Below, in pieces: positions 37,561-49,574 of a stretch of DNA of 64,000 bases. The position numbers were made by a program, and so were the translations under genes. Where the stretch lies: the NCBI RefSeq assembly GCF_022539315.1, contig NC_066316.1:51957994-52021993 (forward strand), given 5' to 3'. Source of the DNA: Serinus canaria (taxonomy: Eukaryota > Chordata > Aves > Passeriformes > Fringillidae). Every line of letters starts with the position of its first letter. Within the stretch, counting starts at the first letter, position 1. A model generated the notes under the pieces. The model was not told the DNA's origin. It ran no database searches and saw only the letters and a program-made list of their open reading frames with translations.

Positions 37561-40500
37561 GATCTCGTTTCTGATACCACTGTGATATCTAATTTAATAG
37601 AAATCAAGGTATAAAATGCTAAACTAAAAAGAGCAACTGACCTTCTGCTATGCAGCCTTGCTCTCTCTGTGACCAGCAGCAAGCTTCTGCCTGCATGAGA
37701 CCTGAGCTCCTGGTCAAGAGTCAAGAGGGGGGAAAATCACTACCTTGCTTCAAAAGACAGGCTGTATTTGATCAGTGCATGGCTCTAAGCCTTATGGAGA
37801 ATGGAGAGCTAACAGCAAAGCAGCCTCAAAAGGCTCTTGTATTCTTTAGTCAATGTGATGCTCCATGATTTGGTTAGACTGAGAAAATTTGGTTACTGTC
37901 ACTTTTCCCTGCATATTAGTGAAAGGAGATTTAATGAGTTTTCTGTTTCTTAGTTTTAATAACCCCAATTCCCAAATTGCAGACTTCCAGATTAGGATGT
38001 CTGGCTGGCCTATGTATTAAGAAATATAATTCCTTGAAAGAGAGAAAGGAGTTTCACACTGCAGATTGTTATCCTACCTCCCAAGCAAGGGACAGAAGAT
38101 GTCATGACCTCATGGACTGACTTTGTATCTCCTCTGTCCCTGAACAAAGAGGGTCCCAAGCAGCACACAGAGCAATCCCCAAACATTCATTCACTTCACA
38201 ACCCAGAAGGATAAATAAGTGTGCAAGAAGAAAAGAGAATCCATCCTTGAGAATGTTGGAATAAGTTTGTGAAAACAAAATGACTACCTGATAAGGAATT
38301 TGATTTTTTAACTTAGTTGTTATTATTTTTAACTAGCAGGGTAGCAACTGGAATTTGTACTTGAGAAAAACTGATTGAGTTTTTGGAAAACTCCTCAATG
38401 CTAAAGGCCTGGCTGTAGTTTCATGACAAAGTCATGTCATGAAACTACAGACACCTGGCAAACTCCTCAGCAGTCTTGAGTAAGTACTTTGTACTGCCCT
38501 TGTGTTATTAGCTATTGCAGTATCATGTAAATCCTTCACGACAGTGCCATTTCTGAAGTGCCGCTGTACCGTCAGGTGCCCTGACATTATCAATGCTCCT
38601 GGGGATGTCAGTGTGTGGTATCTCTTTCTTGCCTCCTTTACAGCAAGTTTCCAAGTCAGGATGTGCAAAAGGCCAGGATGTGACTCAGAAAAAATGTAAC
38701 TTGGCTTTGAGAAAAGCTTTTTCCCTCACTGTCTCCTTGGAGCACAGGACCTCTTTATCCAGGATAACCCTGTCCATCAGCCTCTGCTGTCTCAGGCTGC
38801 ACGCCTGGCTTTTCATCTGAGAACAGCGGCTGGTAGGGAGGGCTGGTGGCTGCAAGCAGATGGACAGGGACGCTGGGCTGAGTCACTGGAAGCTCACCAC
38901 TTGTTGAGCTGTTTGAGGTCCTGCAGGATAAATGCTCACTTTGTGACACTAAAGAGAAATACTTACAAGAGCAAAAATCTCTAGAAGAACTATTGCTCCA
39001 TGTAGACATAGGAAATGAGACCAAGAAAAGACTTTGCCACAGTTTACAGGAGTTGGTGCCAAACTACTGACATAAAGGAGGTACCTTCCTGTCTGCCACA
39101 GTACACAGCCTTCACCTGCAGTGTATTCCTTCTCTCTTCTGCCCACATGCCAACAAAGAGGTGGATTTCATTCAAATGAACTGTTTGATGCCAGGGTGTC
39201 ATTTATAAATCTATGAAATTACTGACAACCTAGTCCTGGATCTCCAACAATCTTATTAAAGTTGCTGGCCACTTGCAGGGAGAACTAGGCTGATGACTAA
39301 AGGTCTCAGGACCAAGGTTATCAGGCACAGAACACACAGGAAGAGCTCAAGTGCATCTCATTCCATTCACTCACATTACTGTATACACTAATACCAAAAA
39401 GATGGAAAGCTCTTCATTCGCTGGACCGAGTGGATTGAAAAAATTATATTCACAAAAATGAAGTAACTTTTTTCACTGTTCCAACTTTCTTTACACTTTA
39501 TTTTTCTTGGATTATTTCTTCTTCTTCACTTTTGTTATTTTATCACTACAAGTATGAGCAATGTTTATGAGTAACATCTTATTTTTCCCTACAGAAAAGT
39601 AATGCCTAAATGAAGTGATGGCTAACTTTTATTTCTTCCACGATACCCAAAGGAGCAAAACCCAAAACATACCAATGAAACTATATAAGCTATTGCTCAC
39701 ACAAACTGACCAAAACTGCAGTTTCCAAGCATCTGGGAATTGGTTCACTCATTTCAACTGGACTTTAGGGATCACCTAAAGATCACAAAGATCACCTTGA
39801 GAGATAAAGTATTTATGACTATAATAGAAGATTTTGAATGAAAACAAACAAAATATACCACGTCCCCTGAAAATGTCAAGTCACACTTTGCCTCATACTT
39901 CAGAGTATTTTTACAACCTATAGCCAGCTCACTCTAATAAGGTATATTTACATGTGTTTAGGATTTCACTAATGAATGAGCAGCACTGCCTGCTCCATAC
40001 AGTCACTCTTCAAACAAAATAGTGCTGTCAAAACGGTGGGCCATGGCAAGGTGAGCTTTCTAATTTTTTTCTCATCTTTCTATCCCAGGGCACCTCTTTA
40101 CACTCAAGAGTATTTAAGCTCTGAGAGTACTTTGTGTAAAAATGATACAAGACTATTAAATACCAACTCATGACCCTCAGCAAATACCCAACGCTACATC
40201 AGCTGTACAGAGTGTACAATCATAGATTTAACAGGTGGGAGAGGTGGAAGAGAAAAGAATTGCATTTAATCTTAAAACAGATTTCAGAATGAAGCCCCAG
40301 TATTCCTGTGTCAGATTCAGTCTCCGTTTTTGCCTCCCAGGTATGGTAATTACAGTCCTGTGCCCACTGGGAACTAGTTGCACATTGAAACACCAAGACA
40401 CTTTGCTGGAGGAGGGAGAGCTTTGCCGATGGAGATATTACAAGATGCAGCAGTGAATACGCTGACTTTCGGTGAATGTGCATTATCCCTTGCTCACAAC

Positions 40501-42540
40501 ACCTTATTATTTTAACTAAACAGATGGATATCTGGTTAGCCACTGTGCAGGGAGACTTTCAAGATTTTAAAGAAAGACATTGAGTACATGTCTGCCTTTC
40601 TCTTCTGGAAAAACAAGGCTTTAGCTACTGCAGTTATCATTCCTCAATTCACGCTGTGCCAGCAGAACTTGGTGCCTGCACTCAGTCACTGAAGGCAACA
40701 GGGTGTAGGCATACAGACCCAGGCATCCACGGGGTGTGACTTCTCTGCAGGGTCAGCACCTAAATTAAGTTTGTCCCCAGCGCGACATCCCTGTCAGAGC
40801 ACACAGGGAGGTACCTACACACCCTGCCACATGCCAGTTTGGAATTCATCCCTCTGCCTTGGCCTCAGTGCCAAGCATCAGGAAATGGCAGGCAACTTGC
40901 CAACGCTTTTTCTTAGAAAACGGCAACCCTTTCTGGAAATGTTCTGAAGGTTTGAAGTGTCTTTCTGGAAAGGTGGTAATGCTGAGCTTTTGCACAAATA
41001 CTGTAAATGAAAGCTACCCCAAAATACTATCACTATCCTAAAACATGATACCCCTAAAAATGGGGGCAAATGAGGTCAATATTAGCCAAAAGATGCCTGT
41101 GGAGCCAGGCATTTTGATTCCTAGAAAGCTGAGGTAAATGACACATATAGTAGCATCAACCAGTTAGCGAGCTTTACATTTGCAAAGCGCACCCTAGGAA
41201 AATCCACTGATTTTTAATGCAAATGAATCAAGATTCATCAAAAAATTTCCTGCTCAACCTTTTACAGATTTTTGAATTATATAACCAGCTTGTCATGAAT
41301 CCCAAAATGTTACTGAAGCGACTGGAAAAAAATAACCCAAAAATAAAAGAAGAGTATACTTGTAAATCACAGTTCAATGAAGACCTTTCCATTCCCTCCT
41401 CTCCCCCTCTTGACTTTCCAAGCTTCTTTTTAATTTCTGCTTCTCTTCCTGCTGTTTCTGCCGAATGCAATTCTTGACCAGCCCTCAACTAGCCAGAGCA
41501 GATGAGGAAATTTACTTCAGCCCCAGTGCATGTGTTGGACAGGCACCTGTGTGAAAGGAGCAGAGAGGTACACACACCCCGTATTGCCCAGAGCGAGGGC
41601 ACCCACGCCACGGCAGCGCACACCTGCAAGCACTGTGTCAGCAAAGGCACAGACAGGGGTTAACTGGCTCCTGCAGGAAGCCTGGTTTCATTCATTAACT
41701 ACGACCTCTGGGCTAGTACATGCGGAGGAGGGAGCACACAGGCGAGTTCAAACAAAGCTGCTGTTTTCCCTCTGAAACTTTTCAAGTCTCAGAATCTCGC
41801 ACAAAACCAACTCTGCTGTCACCTGAATGGAAAACAATAGCAGGCGCTCAAATAAGTAAGAACCGCGTGAGAATTTGCGAGCCCGGCCTGTGCGGAAGGC
41901 CACCTGCCAACAGGAAGAAGTGGTGAGAAGGAATTTGGATCCAGCTGCTATGCTCCCTCAGCCAAACAATGCCACACGATAAACAGCTTTAAGGATTTTT
42001 TTTAATCCTCAATCACACTGGGAGCATCTATATCTGTCATTTTTACTCCCTGGTTACCAGGAGAAGGGCTTGAGAGATTTCTGTGCACAAGTTCACAGAC
42101 AGGCAATCTCTTGTTTCCTATCATAGCTTTATCAAAGGGATTGAGACAAGAAGAACGGGAGGGAAAGAAGAAGAAATGACAAAGTGCCTCGCCGTAGGGC
42201 TGACTCAAGCCGCTAAATTCATCACAGGTAACACAGAAAATCTTGTAGCTGTCTTGCAGCCCCATTTCACACGTCAAGCAGAAAGGCAGAGTGGACACAG
42301 AAAGAGGAGATAACTCAGTATCTGCAGTCCTTATTTCCTTGAAATGAAGTACTGAACACCAGGAAAACAACTACGACCGTGTGCTCAGTGGGTCACTGTG
42401 GCAGGTGCAACTTAACCTTAAGACCACGTAGCCTACTGCACCTTCAGATTTAGCCCAGGCAGCACCTGGGTGAAGCATGCCAATAAATCCACTCTCCGCT
42501 GATGGTAATAAAAAGGGTTAAAAACCAACCCGACTGCAGC
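37561..42540. other. Unique non-coding stretch
   Basis: No gene is recognised. The main structure is the perfect 15-bp inverted repeat at 38413-38450. At about 40220, AATCATAGATTTAACAGG faintly resembles the first bases of a reversed CR1 but does not continue as one. GC content and CpG frequency rise gradually towards 41.5-42.5 kb, ahead of CpG island 2. Confidence 0.5.
38413..38450. repeat. Perfect 15-bp inverted repeat, 8-base loop
   Basis: CTGTAGTTTCATGAC at 38413-38427 is the exact reverse complement of GTCATGAAACTACAG at 38436-38450, with AAAGTCAT between. The loop can also pair with the stem (CATGAC at 38422-38427 with GTCATG at 38431-38436), giving two competing hairpins. No T run follows. 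It could be a small cruciform, a relic of a template-switch event, or the terminal repeats of a collapsed element. Confidence 0.95.
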
Positions 42541-42840
42541 TGAAAATTCCACAGCGTTTCCCTCCACAGCGCTGCGAACTGCGCGTCTCCCTGGTTTCAA
42601 ACGAACGGCACAACTGCCCTAGAGATCAGCCAGCTAAACACATGGCAGGGCCGGTGCCACCGGCGGGCACGGATGGCTGGAGAGCCGGGAGAGCTGGAGC
42701 ATCCCGGCCGCGCGGCGATCCTCCGGCGCGGCCGCTTCACGGCGTCCGGGGACGCGCCACTCGCGGCGGCGCCGGATTCACCGCCTGGCAGCCGAGGAAC
42801 CCCCCTCTCCTTCCTCCCCGCCCCAACCCCCGGTGAACAC
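42541..42840. promoter_or_regulatory. CpG island 2 (orphan; candidate promoter and first exon)
   Basis: I count about 35 CpG in these 300 bases, with the peak at 42661-42780 (about 23 in 120), far above the rest of the window. On the plus strand an ATG at 42642 in a strong Kozak setting (ACACATGG) opens a 64-codon frame rich in Pro, Arg, Gly and Ala. The frame's stop overlaps a donor-like CCCCG/GTGAAC at about 42831-42837, so splicing there would avoid the stop. A second ATG at 42673 opens an 89-codon frame in another phase. Neither peptide is recognisable. A bidirectional or minus-strand promoter is equally possible. Confidence 0.75.
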
Positions 42841-45800
42841 CCAGGATCTGGGCACTACCTGCGTTTATCAGCAGAGCCATCCCGTGTCTTCAGTCATTCA
42901 AGGAATTTAACAGCCTGGAAATTCCTGTTGTCCATTATTTGAGGTCACAGATAAAAGCTAAACAGCAGCCGTGACTCCCATCAATCATAAGTCACTCACT
43001 GATAGAGCGTATGGTAGGAGACCTACTGATGTAAGCTAGTCACCAGAGAAAATACCCACTGATGACGCATATCCAGGCACAAAAATAGTTACAGGGCCCC
43101 CAAAGGGATTATTCAACAGCCTACATTTAGATATTCCTTCAAGAGACCCGCAGTCAATTTGCTGCTATTAGATGGCTGGGGAACATTGAAGTTTAAGTTT
43201 CCTCAGCAGACATAACCACAAGTAGCTGGTTTAAATAAGCTACTGCAATTACAAGCTGTTTTGTAAATTTTAACACTGCATTATAGCGATTAAGTCTAAA
43301 CAGAACTGGCTAAAAAATGCTGTATAGCCTTTGCTCTCAATATTTACCAATCCCTCCTGCATATTAGCCAGCAATGAAAATAACAATTTAAAATTCATTC
43401 ACAAATGTTTAAACTAAGCCCCTCGTGCTAGCCTAGAGCAATGTTTCTTTATCATAAAAACCCAAAACAATATATGCAAAATGGTATGGGATATTTAGGT
43501 GCTGCTTAAATGCTATCTGGATCAACTTTTGCCTCTGATTTTTATCCTTCTTTGGTATTTGGCTCTGTACTGCACAAAAATACCCAAACAGTTAATCTTT
43601 CTTGCACAAATCAAAACCGTGTAAAGGTAAGTTATTGCAACATGCAAAACCACGTACCGTGCACCCACTTTGAGCAGGGGCTAGAAAGAGGATCCCCAGA
43701 AATCCCTTTGAGCCTAAATTATTCTGCAATTCTGTGCAGCTGGATTTTTTGGCATTAAAAACATAATCCTCTAAATTAACCAATCAACTGATAATCCTAC
43801 AATACTCCTGCCCCCTTCAACAGTTTCAGGATCCTTCTCATGCCCAGACAGCAGCAAAACTTACGAGGCTGTAGCTGAGCCTGCTAACACCGCTGAACAT
43901 GAAACACTGACTGTGCATTTTTGGCAATATTAGAATCTTTGTTCTTTTTAATATTTGATTTTAACATCCAACCCTGCTTTTTGAAAGCAATTTTGGTGCT
44001 TAGGAGTCTAAAGTTTACTGAATTTTTATTGCACATGTAGACTCTAAATATAGGAAAATATTTTATGGCTCTGATGCCTATTTTATTGACATACTTTTGG
44101 AAAGCATTACCTAGCCAAACCAACACTCAAGGATTTACAGTGTTTATGCTGTAGAGCAGGAGAAGGAATTGTCTCAGGCTATGAACTTCTACCTCACTTT
44201 CTTCATCTGTGATAACATTATTAAAAATAACACCAAAAATTATTTTTAGCACAACTGTTTCGTAAAGCCCTCATGTTTCTCTCATGCATCCATATGCTGC
44301 CAGTCCACATGGCCTAATTTAACGGCCCTAAGAAGAAATATTGGTGCCCTCTAGCTGATTTTCCTCACCAATTTCCTGCAGACACCGAGCAGCAGTCTCT
44401 CTTTCCTCCTGGCATTCCTGGGTCTTTCACTGGTGCCCCCAAAATGCAGTGCCCTGGAATAAAACAAGCCACTTCCTACAGAAGATGCAGGAATCAAAAC
44501 ACTCAAATCCCTTAGTGCTCCCAGCTGTAGGAGCTCTTTAAATAGCATAAATGCTGTGAAAAACAGGGGAGGTAAAACTGAGTTCAGTACTGCCTTACCA
44601 AGAACAGGTGAAGCACCTAAATGTACTTTGTAGCAAGTCTGCACATTCCATGGGGAAATACAGCCTGCAGTTTTGCATGGAACACAGGAAGCCCCTCACC
44701 CATTAAGTTATTCTGCAGTTCCTCTCTATCAGGAAAAAAGCTTCAAAAAGCTCGTAAGTCTTTCATTGTGTTCTGCCACACATTCTGAAGTTAGTTGGTG
44801 ATGGATCAGACAATTTCACAGCTCAGAGCCCAGGGCCTCCCTTTTGCTTTCACACAAGCCTTGGCGAGCAGGGAGAGCTTTCCTCTCCTTTCACTCTGAT
44901 GTCTGTCAAAGGGGCGGACTCCCTGTTCCACCCTCCCTGTTCCCATCCTCTCTGCCTCCAGCCCCTCTCCTGGAGGCTGCATCAGGTACCACTGAGGTAC
45001 AGGGCCTCACCACCTTATAGCTGCGTGTCCCTGTCCAGCAGGGACCCAGCTGGAGCACAGCTCCAAAGCTGGGAAAGCCACGAGGCAGGGATGCTAACAC
45101 ACACTTTGAACACCATCTCCAGTGTGACAGGTGACGTCAACAAAACAGTGTTCAAATCCCAAAGAGGAGATCTCTCCTGGCTGGAGGAAAACCCCTGCTG
45201 AGGAAGAGCTGTCTCAGGAAATGCTGAGCCTGTGGTGGCAGGCAGCTGCCTGGCAGCTGCCGGAACAGCTCTTTGGCACCTCCGAGTGAGTGCATCTGCT
45301 CTAAGCCACACCAGCGGCCACTGACTGCACAAAGGATGCAAGAGAGCAGGAGTCTGTGTGGAAAGCAGGGTTAGAGCTCTGTTCTCTTCCTCCTTGTCCA
45401 GCTAAAAGAGGCAGAGGTTGGCTGGAGCTGGCTGTCTCTGTGCATTTAATTAAAGCCATAAACCTCTGTGGAGAACTCTGGATGGCCCTATTAACCATTA
45501 ATCAAATTAAACATAGAACGGAGATCAGGATCTGAAGCTCAAAATAAACACTGTGAGACAGACTAACTTTTAGGGTTGCATTCATAATCCTCAGAAGGTC
45601 TGTTTAAACCTTGATTGGGAAAAAGGAAGCTGCAGCATATACTGTGTACTTCTGTGTTTGAACAGCAGTCGTATAGCAGAAACTGCTCAAATATGTGGGA
45701 AGCACCACTAATCCTGTAACTTCAAGCTATCTTTGGAAAGTTAGCTTTCCATGTGCCATCTGCCTTTGGAAGACAGAATGGGTTAATCACAGTGGCCAGG

Positions 45801-46050
45801 CATTTTGGAAGGGTCCTAGGGCTCCATTTCTCTAGCACCTTACTACAACATTCCAGCTAACGCTCCTTTCACAAATACCTCTAGGAAAAGGATGCTACAG
45901 ACTCAGTCAATACTCATTAAGTGATTGTAATCCAAATCTCTACATCAATTAAAAGATGAAGAGCTTATTTGAACACGGAACAGTCAAAACCCTTTGTTCA
46001 CATAAAAGAGGCTTTTTACGCCCTTTGGAAAGTGAAATTTTTGGCACAGT

Positions 46051-46128
46051 TCATTTTTTGGCTTGCTTGGGTTTGGTTTTTTGTTTGGTTCGTTGGTTCG
46101 TTGGTTTTTTTTGTTTGTTATTTTTTTC
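46051..46128 (+). repeat. T/G-rich low-complexity tract
   Basis: The strand consists of runs of T broken by GG and two GGTTCGTT units, from TTTTTTGGCTTGC through TTGGTTTTTTTTG. Open frames of about 60-80 codons across it give Phe, Val, Leu and Trp-rich peptides of no significance. Confidence 0.75.
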
Positions 46129-46360
46129 CAACCAGCTGTGACATGGGAGACCTAGAACAAGGCTGGTTGGTGCAGTTTCTTTTCTGGAAGGCAACAGACT
46201 TTTCAAAAGCCTGATTTCTTGAAACATAAAAGAATGCAGCAAACCTTTGAAGAGAATAGGTACAGATGTGGTAATGTGACAGAAGGGCAGTGAAGGTGGT
46301 ATCTCTGGGATAAAATGAGATATGGTGGAAAAATTTGGACCTGGCAGGAGCAGGTCCTAA

Positions 46361-46377
46361 TTTTTTTTTTTTTTTTT
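46361..46377 (+). repeat. T17 homopolymer
   Basis: Seventeen thymines follow AGCAGGTCCTAA and precede GCCTTTTCC. It has the orientation of a minus-strand poly-A tail, but no retroposed body was recognised on the minus strand upstream of it (higher coordinates). Confidence 0.9.
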
Positions 46378-47684
46378 GCCTTTTCCAGTAGTAAAAACAT
46401 ATTGCTTTTCAATACAGAGAAAATATAATGAAAACAGGTGAAGGACAGAACAGGAATCATGGTTACAGGGGTAACTAAGTATACCCATTTAAGTAAGTCT
46501 TAAAGAGTGTCAAGATGTCCTGTTATCACAAAACTTCATTATAGTTTTAAAAAGGCTGTGTTTGAAATAGGAAGCTGATGAATTATCTCTTACTGGCCCA
46601 GGAGTGTCCAATTTTGAATACACATTAATGTAGTGTAGGAATATTGTTTATGAAAAGAGATTATGATATTTCCAAACACAGTAAAAGAACACCTCACATT
46701 AGCAAATTTCTATTTGAAATTTCTATGATTTTTGAAACAAGGGGAAGTATTAGAAAATATTGGATCACTGAGGATTGGATAGTGTGGTGGATTTAGTCCC
46801 TTTATCATACAACATTAGATAAACCACTGATGTCAGAAACATAAATATAGTTCATGCTATTATCAGTCTGTCTGCCCATCAATGTCTTAGGGCCTTTCTC
46901 TCACTGCTAGCATTGATAAAACAGGTAATATTGATTACAATTGAAAAAAAAATTAAATATTATAGAAGCACAGGCTTCTGAGACTACATATTGATTTTTC
47001 TTTATTTGGAAGCAGGACTCTCTTACCTCCCCTTGCATTTAAGCACCCCTGAAGAAATCTAGGATGAGTAACAATGGATTATGGTGGTGGGACTTGTGCT
47101 TATTTTAGATATTTAACAAAAAAACCAACATTTTTATCTGTGGAAATAAGTACACTTGAAGTTAAAATTAACACTACCTTTGATATAGTCTAAGCTAGAC
47201 ACACTGGTAGCATAGCTAACAGTAAATTACAGGTTTATATCAAAGTTCTAAAGTAAATCAAACCATAAAACTCAAGAAAGCTATTGCCTAACCACCTGAA
47301 ACCAGGTTTTCTTGAAATAAGAAACTAGCATTTGATAGCAATAACCTCGTCTGTGTACAACTCCATTCCAAGATAATAACTAAAAATACTTTAAGATCTA
47401 TTCCTTACCAAAATTCCTTTAAAGTATTTCTAGAATATGGTGATGAAAACCAACACTAGTCTCTGGTTTGTTCACATTGTATGTATGCCACTTGACTTGA
47501 AGGGACCAAATAACATCAATCATCAAAACATGACAGATTTATTCTATATATTATTCTACAGTGACTGCACAGGTGGATAAGGAAAGAGAAACTGATGTCA
47601 TTGTCTTGCCTTCTTTAAGGTCTCTGATCCAGCCTCACACAGCATCTCTGTCTCTCTGCATTGGGGAGATAAGGATTTGACAGC

Positions 47685-48085
47685 TGGACCATTCAATAGA
47701 AAGGGAACTGGCTGGATGGCCACACCCAGAGAGCTGCAGTCAACCTCTCAGTGTCCAAATGGATCTGCATCAAGTAGTGTTCCTCGTGGAACCTTATTGG
47801 GACTAAGTCTGCTCAATGTCTTAGTTAATGACATAGTGGAATTGAGTACACCCTTAGCAAGTTGGCAGGGGACACCAAGCTCAGTGGTGCAACTGATAAA
47901 CTTGGTGGAAGGGATGCCACCTCTAGGGACCTTAATAGGCTTGGGAAGTGGGCCAGTGTGAACCTCATTAAATACAACATGGCCAAGGCCAAGGACCTGC
48001 ACGTGGGTTGGGGTAACCCCCAGTATCAGGACAGACAGGGAATGAATGGTTTGAGAGCAGCCCTCTGGAGGACTTGCAGGCACTG
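47685..48085 (+). pseudogene. CR1 reverse-transcriptase (ORF2) remnant
   Basis: The translated frames keep recognisable RT landmarks in two phases. The first phase reads VPRGTLLGLSLLNVLVNDI, corresponding to the conserved Pro-x-Gly-x-x-x-Gly-Pro-Leu-Leu-Phe stretch. A frame change then leads into AGDTKLSGATDKL and DLNRLGKWASVNLIKYNMAK. The catalytic Phe-Ala-Asp-Asp box is replaced by Leu-Ala-Gly-Asp, losing the first catalytic aspartate, and a frameshift separates the two halves. Only the C-terminal part of the RT domain remains, and the LTR insertion cuts the sequence soon after. It encodes no working enzyme. Confidence 0.85.
48081..48085. repeat. Target-site duplication, left copy (CACTG)
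   Basis: CACTG directly precedes the LTR start; the same five bases follow the LTR at 48972-48976. If the LTR is taken to end in the canonical CA at 48973, the exact repeat shrinks to CTG. The five-base reading gives the better CR1 junction. Confidence 0.65.
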
Positions 48086-48971
48086 TGTGGGGGGTTGGCT
48101 TGACAGGACACTAAGAGCCCACCACAGCTGCTCTGTCACTCGCTTCCTCAAATGGACAGGGGAGAAAAACCACAAGAAAAGAGATAAGGATGGAGGAGAT
48201 CACTCACCACTCACCATTACAAACAAAACAAACTCGATGTGGGCAAAGAAGTCTAATTTCTTGCAAAAAAAAAAAAAACAGAGTAGAATAATGAGAAATA
48301 AAAACAAACCTTAAAAAAATTTCCTCTCACCCTTCCCTTCTTGCCAAGCTTAACTTCACTCCAGACTCCCTCTACCTCCTCTCTACCAGTGGTGCAGGGG
48401 AATGGGGAATGAGGTTGTGTTCACTTCCGCTCCTTCCTCCTCGGGAGGAAGACTCCTCACACTCATTTCCCTGCTCCAATGTGGGGTCCCTTCCATGAGA
48501 GGGAGCACAAGTTTCCCATGGGGTCACAGCCTCTTTAGGCATCCCCATGCTCCAGTGTGGGGTCCTCCATGGGCTGCAGATGGGTATCTGATCCACGGGG
48601 GACCTCCATGGGCTGCAGGGACACAGCTGCCTCACCATGGTCTGCACCCCCAGAATCAGTGCTCTGGAGCCTGGAGCACCTCCTGCCCCTCCTTCTTCAC
48701 AGGCCTGCAGGGCTGTTGCTCCCACATGTTCTCACCCTGCTCTTCTCTAAATGCAATTGCTGTTGTGCAGCAACTTTTTTTTCCTTCTCAAATCTGTTAT
48801 TCCAGAGGTTCCACCTCTGTTGCTGATGGGCCCAGCCTTGACCAGCAGCATGTCCATCTAGGAGCCAGCTGACATTGGCTCCAACAAACACAGGGGAAGC
48901 TTCTGACAGCTTCTCACAGAAGCCACAGCTGTAGTTCCCTGCTACCAAAACCTTGCTACACAAACCCAATA
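48086..48971. mobile_element. Solo LTR of an avian endogenous retrovirus, nested in CR1
   Basis: The roughly 0.89-kb segment begins TGTGGGGGGTTGG and ends ACACAAACCCAATA (or ...ATACA). From memory it matches a bird LTR type by its ordered blocks: GCCCACCACAGCTGCTC, GACAGGGGAGAAAAACCAC, GATCACTCACCACTCACC, the repeated TGGGGTCCTCCATGGGCTG-type units, CCTTCTTCACAGG, GGGGAAGCTTCTGACAGC and AAAACCTTGCTACACAAACC. Only one LTR and no internal retroviral sequence is present, as left by LTR-LTR recombination. The 5-base word CACTG abuts both ends (48081-48085 and 48972-48976) and is the likely target-site duplication. Open frames inside it (up to 156 codons) are chance. I am not certain of its transcriptional orientation. 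Confidence 0.85.
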
Positions 48972-48976
48972 CACTG
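48972..48976. repeat. Target-site duplication, right copy (CACTG)
   Basis: This is the right-hand partner of 48081-48085. Removing the LTR and one copy rejoins GGACTTGCAGGCACTG to TTAGATGAAAAATTAG, which restores the CR1 order. Confidence 0.65.
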
Positions 48977-49574
48977 TTAGATGAAAAATTAGATATGACC
49001 CAGCAATGTGCACTTGCAGCACAAAAAGGCAACTGCATCCTGAGCTGCATCAAAAGCAGTGTGGCCAGCAGGTCAAAGGACATAATTCTTCCCTTTACTG
49101 GGCTCCTGTGAGACCCCACCTGGATAGCATATGCAGCTCAGGTGACAACGACAGGTCAAACACAGACCTGTTGGAGTGGATCCAGAAAGGGCCACAAAGA
49201 TGATTAGAGAGCTGGAGCACCTCTCCTGTGAAGCCAGGCTGAGAGACTTGGGGAAATTCAGCCTGATGAACAAGCAGAAAGCTCTGTAGAGACCTTACAG
49301 CAGCCTTCCAGTACCTACAGGGGACCTGGAAGAGAGGACTTCTTACCAGGGCCTGAGGTGATAGGACAAGGGGCAACAGTTTTGAACTGAAAGAGGATAA
49401 GTTTAGATTAGATATAGAGAAGAAATTCTTTATTGTGAGGATGGTGAAGCACAGGAATAGCTTTCCCAGAGAAGATGTGGATGCCCCATCCCCGAAGGGA
49501 ATCAAGCCCATGGCAGGGGGCTAGATAATCTTTAAAGGTCCCTTTCAACCCAAACCATTCTGTGACTCTGCAAT

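Larger units (their letters stand above)
42841..47561. other. Unique non-coding stretch downstream of CpG island 2
   Basis: No gene is recognised. About 42.94-43.25 kb has a mixed, non-repetitive texture with motif-like words (CATCAATCATAAG, GATGACGCA) that might be a regulatory element. Two copies of the palindrome GGCAGCTGCC sit at 45241-45250 and 45252-45261. A T/G-rich simple tract with repeated GGTTCGTT lies at about 46051-46128, and a T17 run at 46361-46377. Confidence 0.5.
47562..49574 (+). mobile_element. CR1 LINE, 3' part, split by a nested LTR insertion
   Basis: Both outer parts belong to one CR1 copy on the plus strand. Left part (47562-48085): the end of the reverse-transcriptase region, running into GTGGGTTGGGGTAACCCC and GAGAGCAGCCCT. 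Right part (48972-49574): GACCCAGCAATGTGCACTTG, TGGCCAGCAGGTC, GAGACCCCACCTGG, GAGCACCTCTCC, TTTAGATTAGATATAG, AGATGTGGATGCCCCATCCC, then TTCAACCCAAACCATTCTGT at the 3' end. Joining the two parts across the insertion restores the expected CR1 order without loss. The element is 5'-truncated and carries frameshifts and many substitutions, so it is inactive. The 5' edge is approximate. Confidence 0.93.

Noticed and set aside
40215..40260. AATCATAGATTTAACAGG resembling the first bases of a reversed CR1
   Set aside because: The similarity stops after about 25 bases.
47677..49511. Several open frames of 90-156 codons
   Set aside because: They lie within the CR1 copy and the LTR, mostly on the wrong strand or in several frames at once. 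Only the RT remnant is meaningful.
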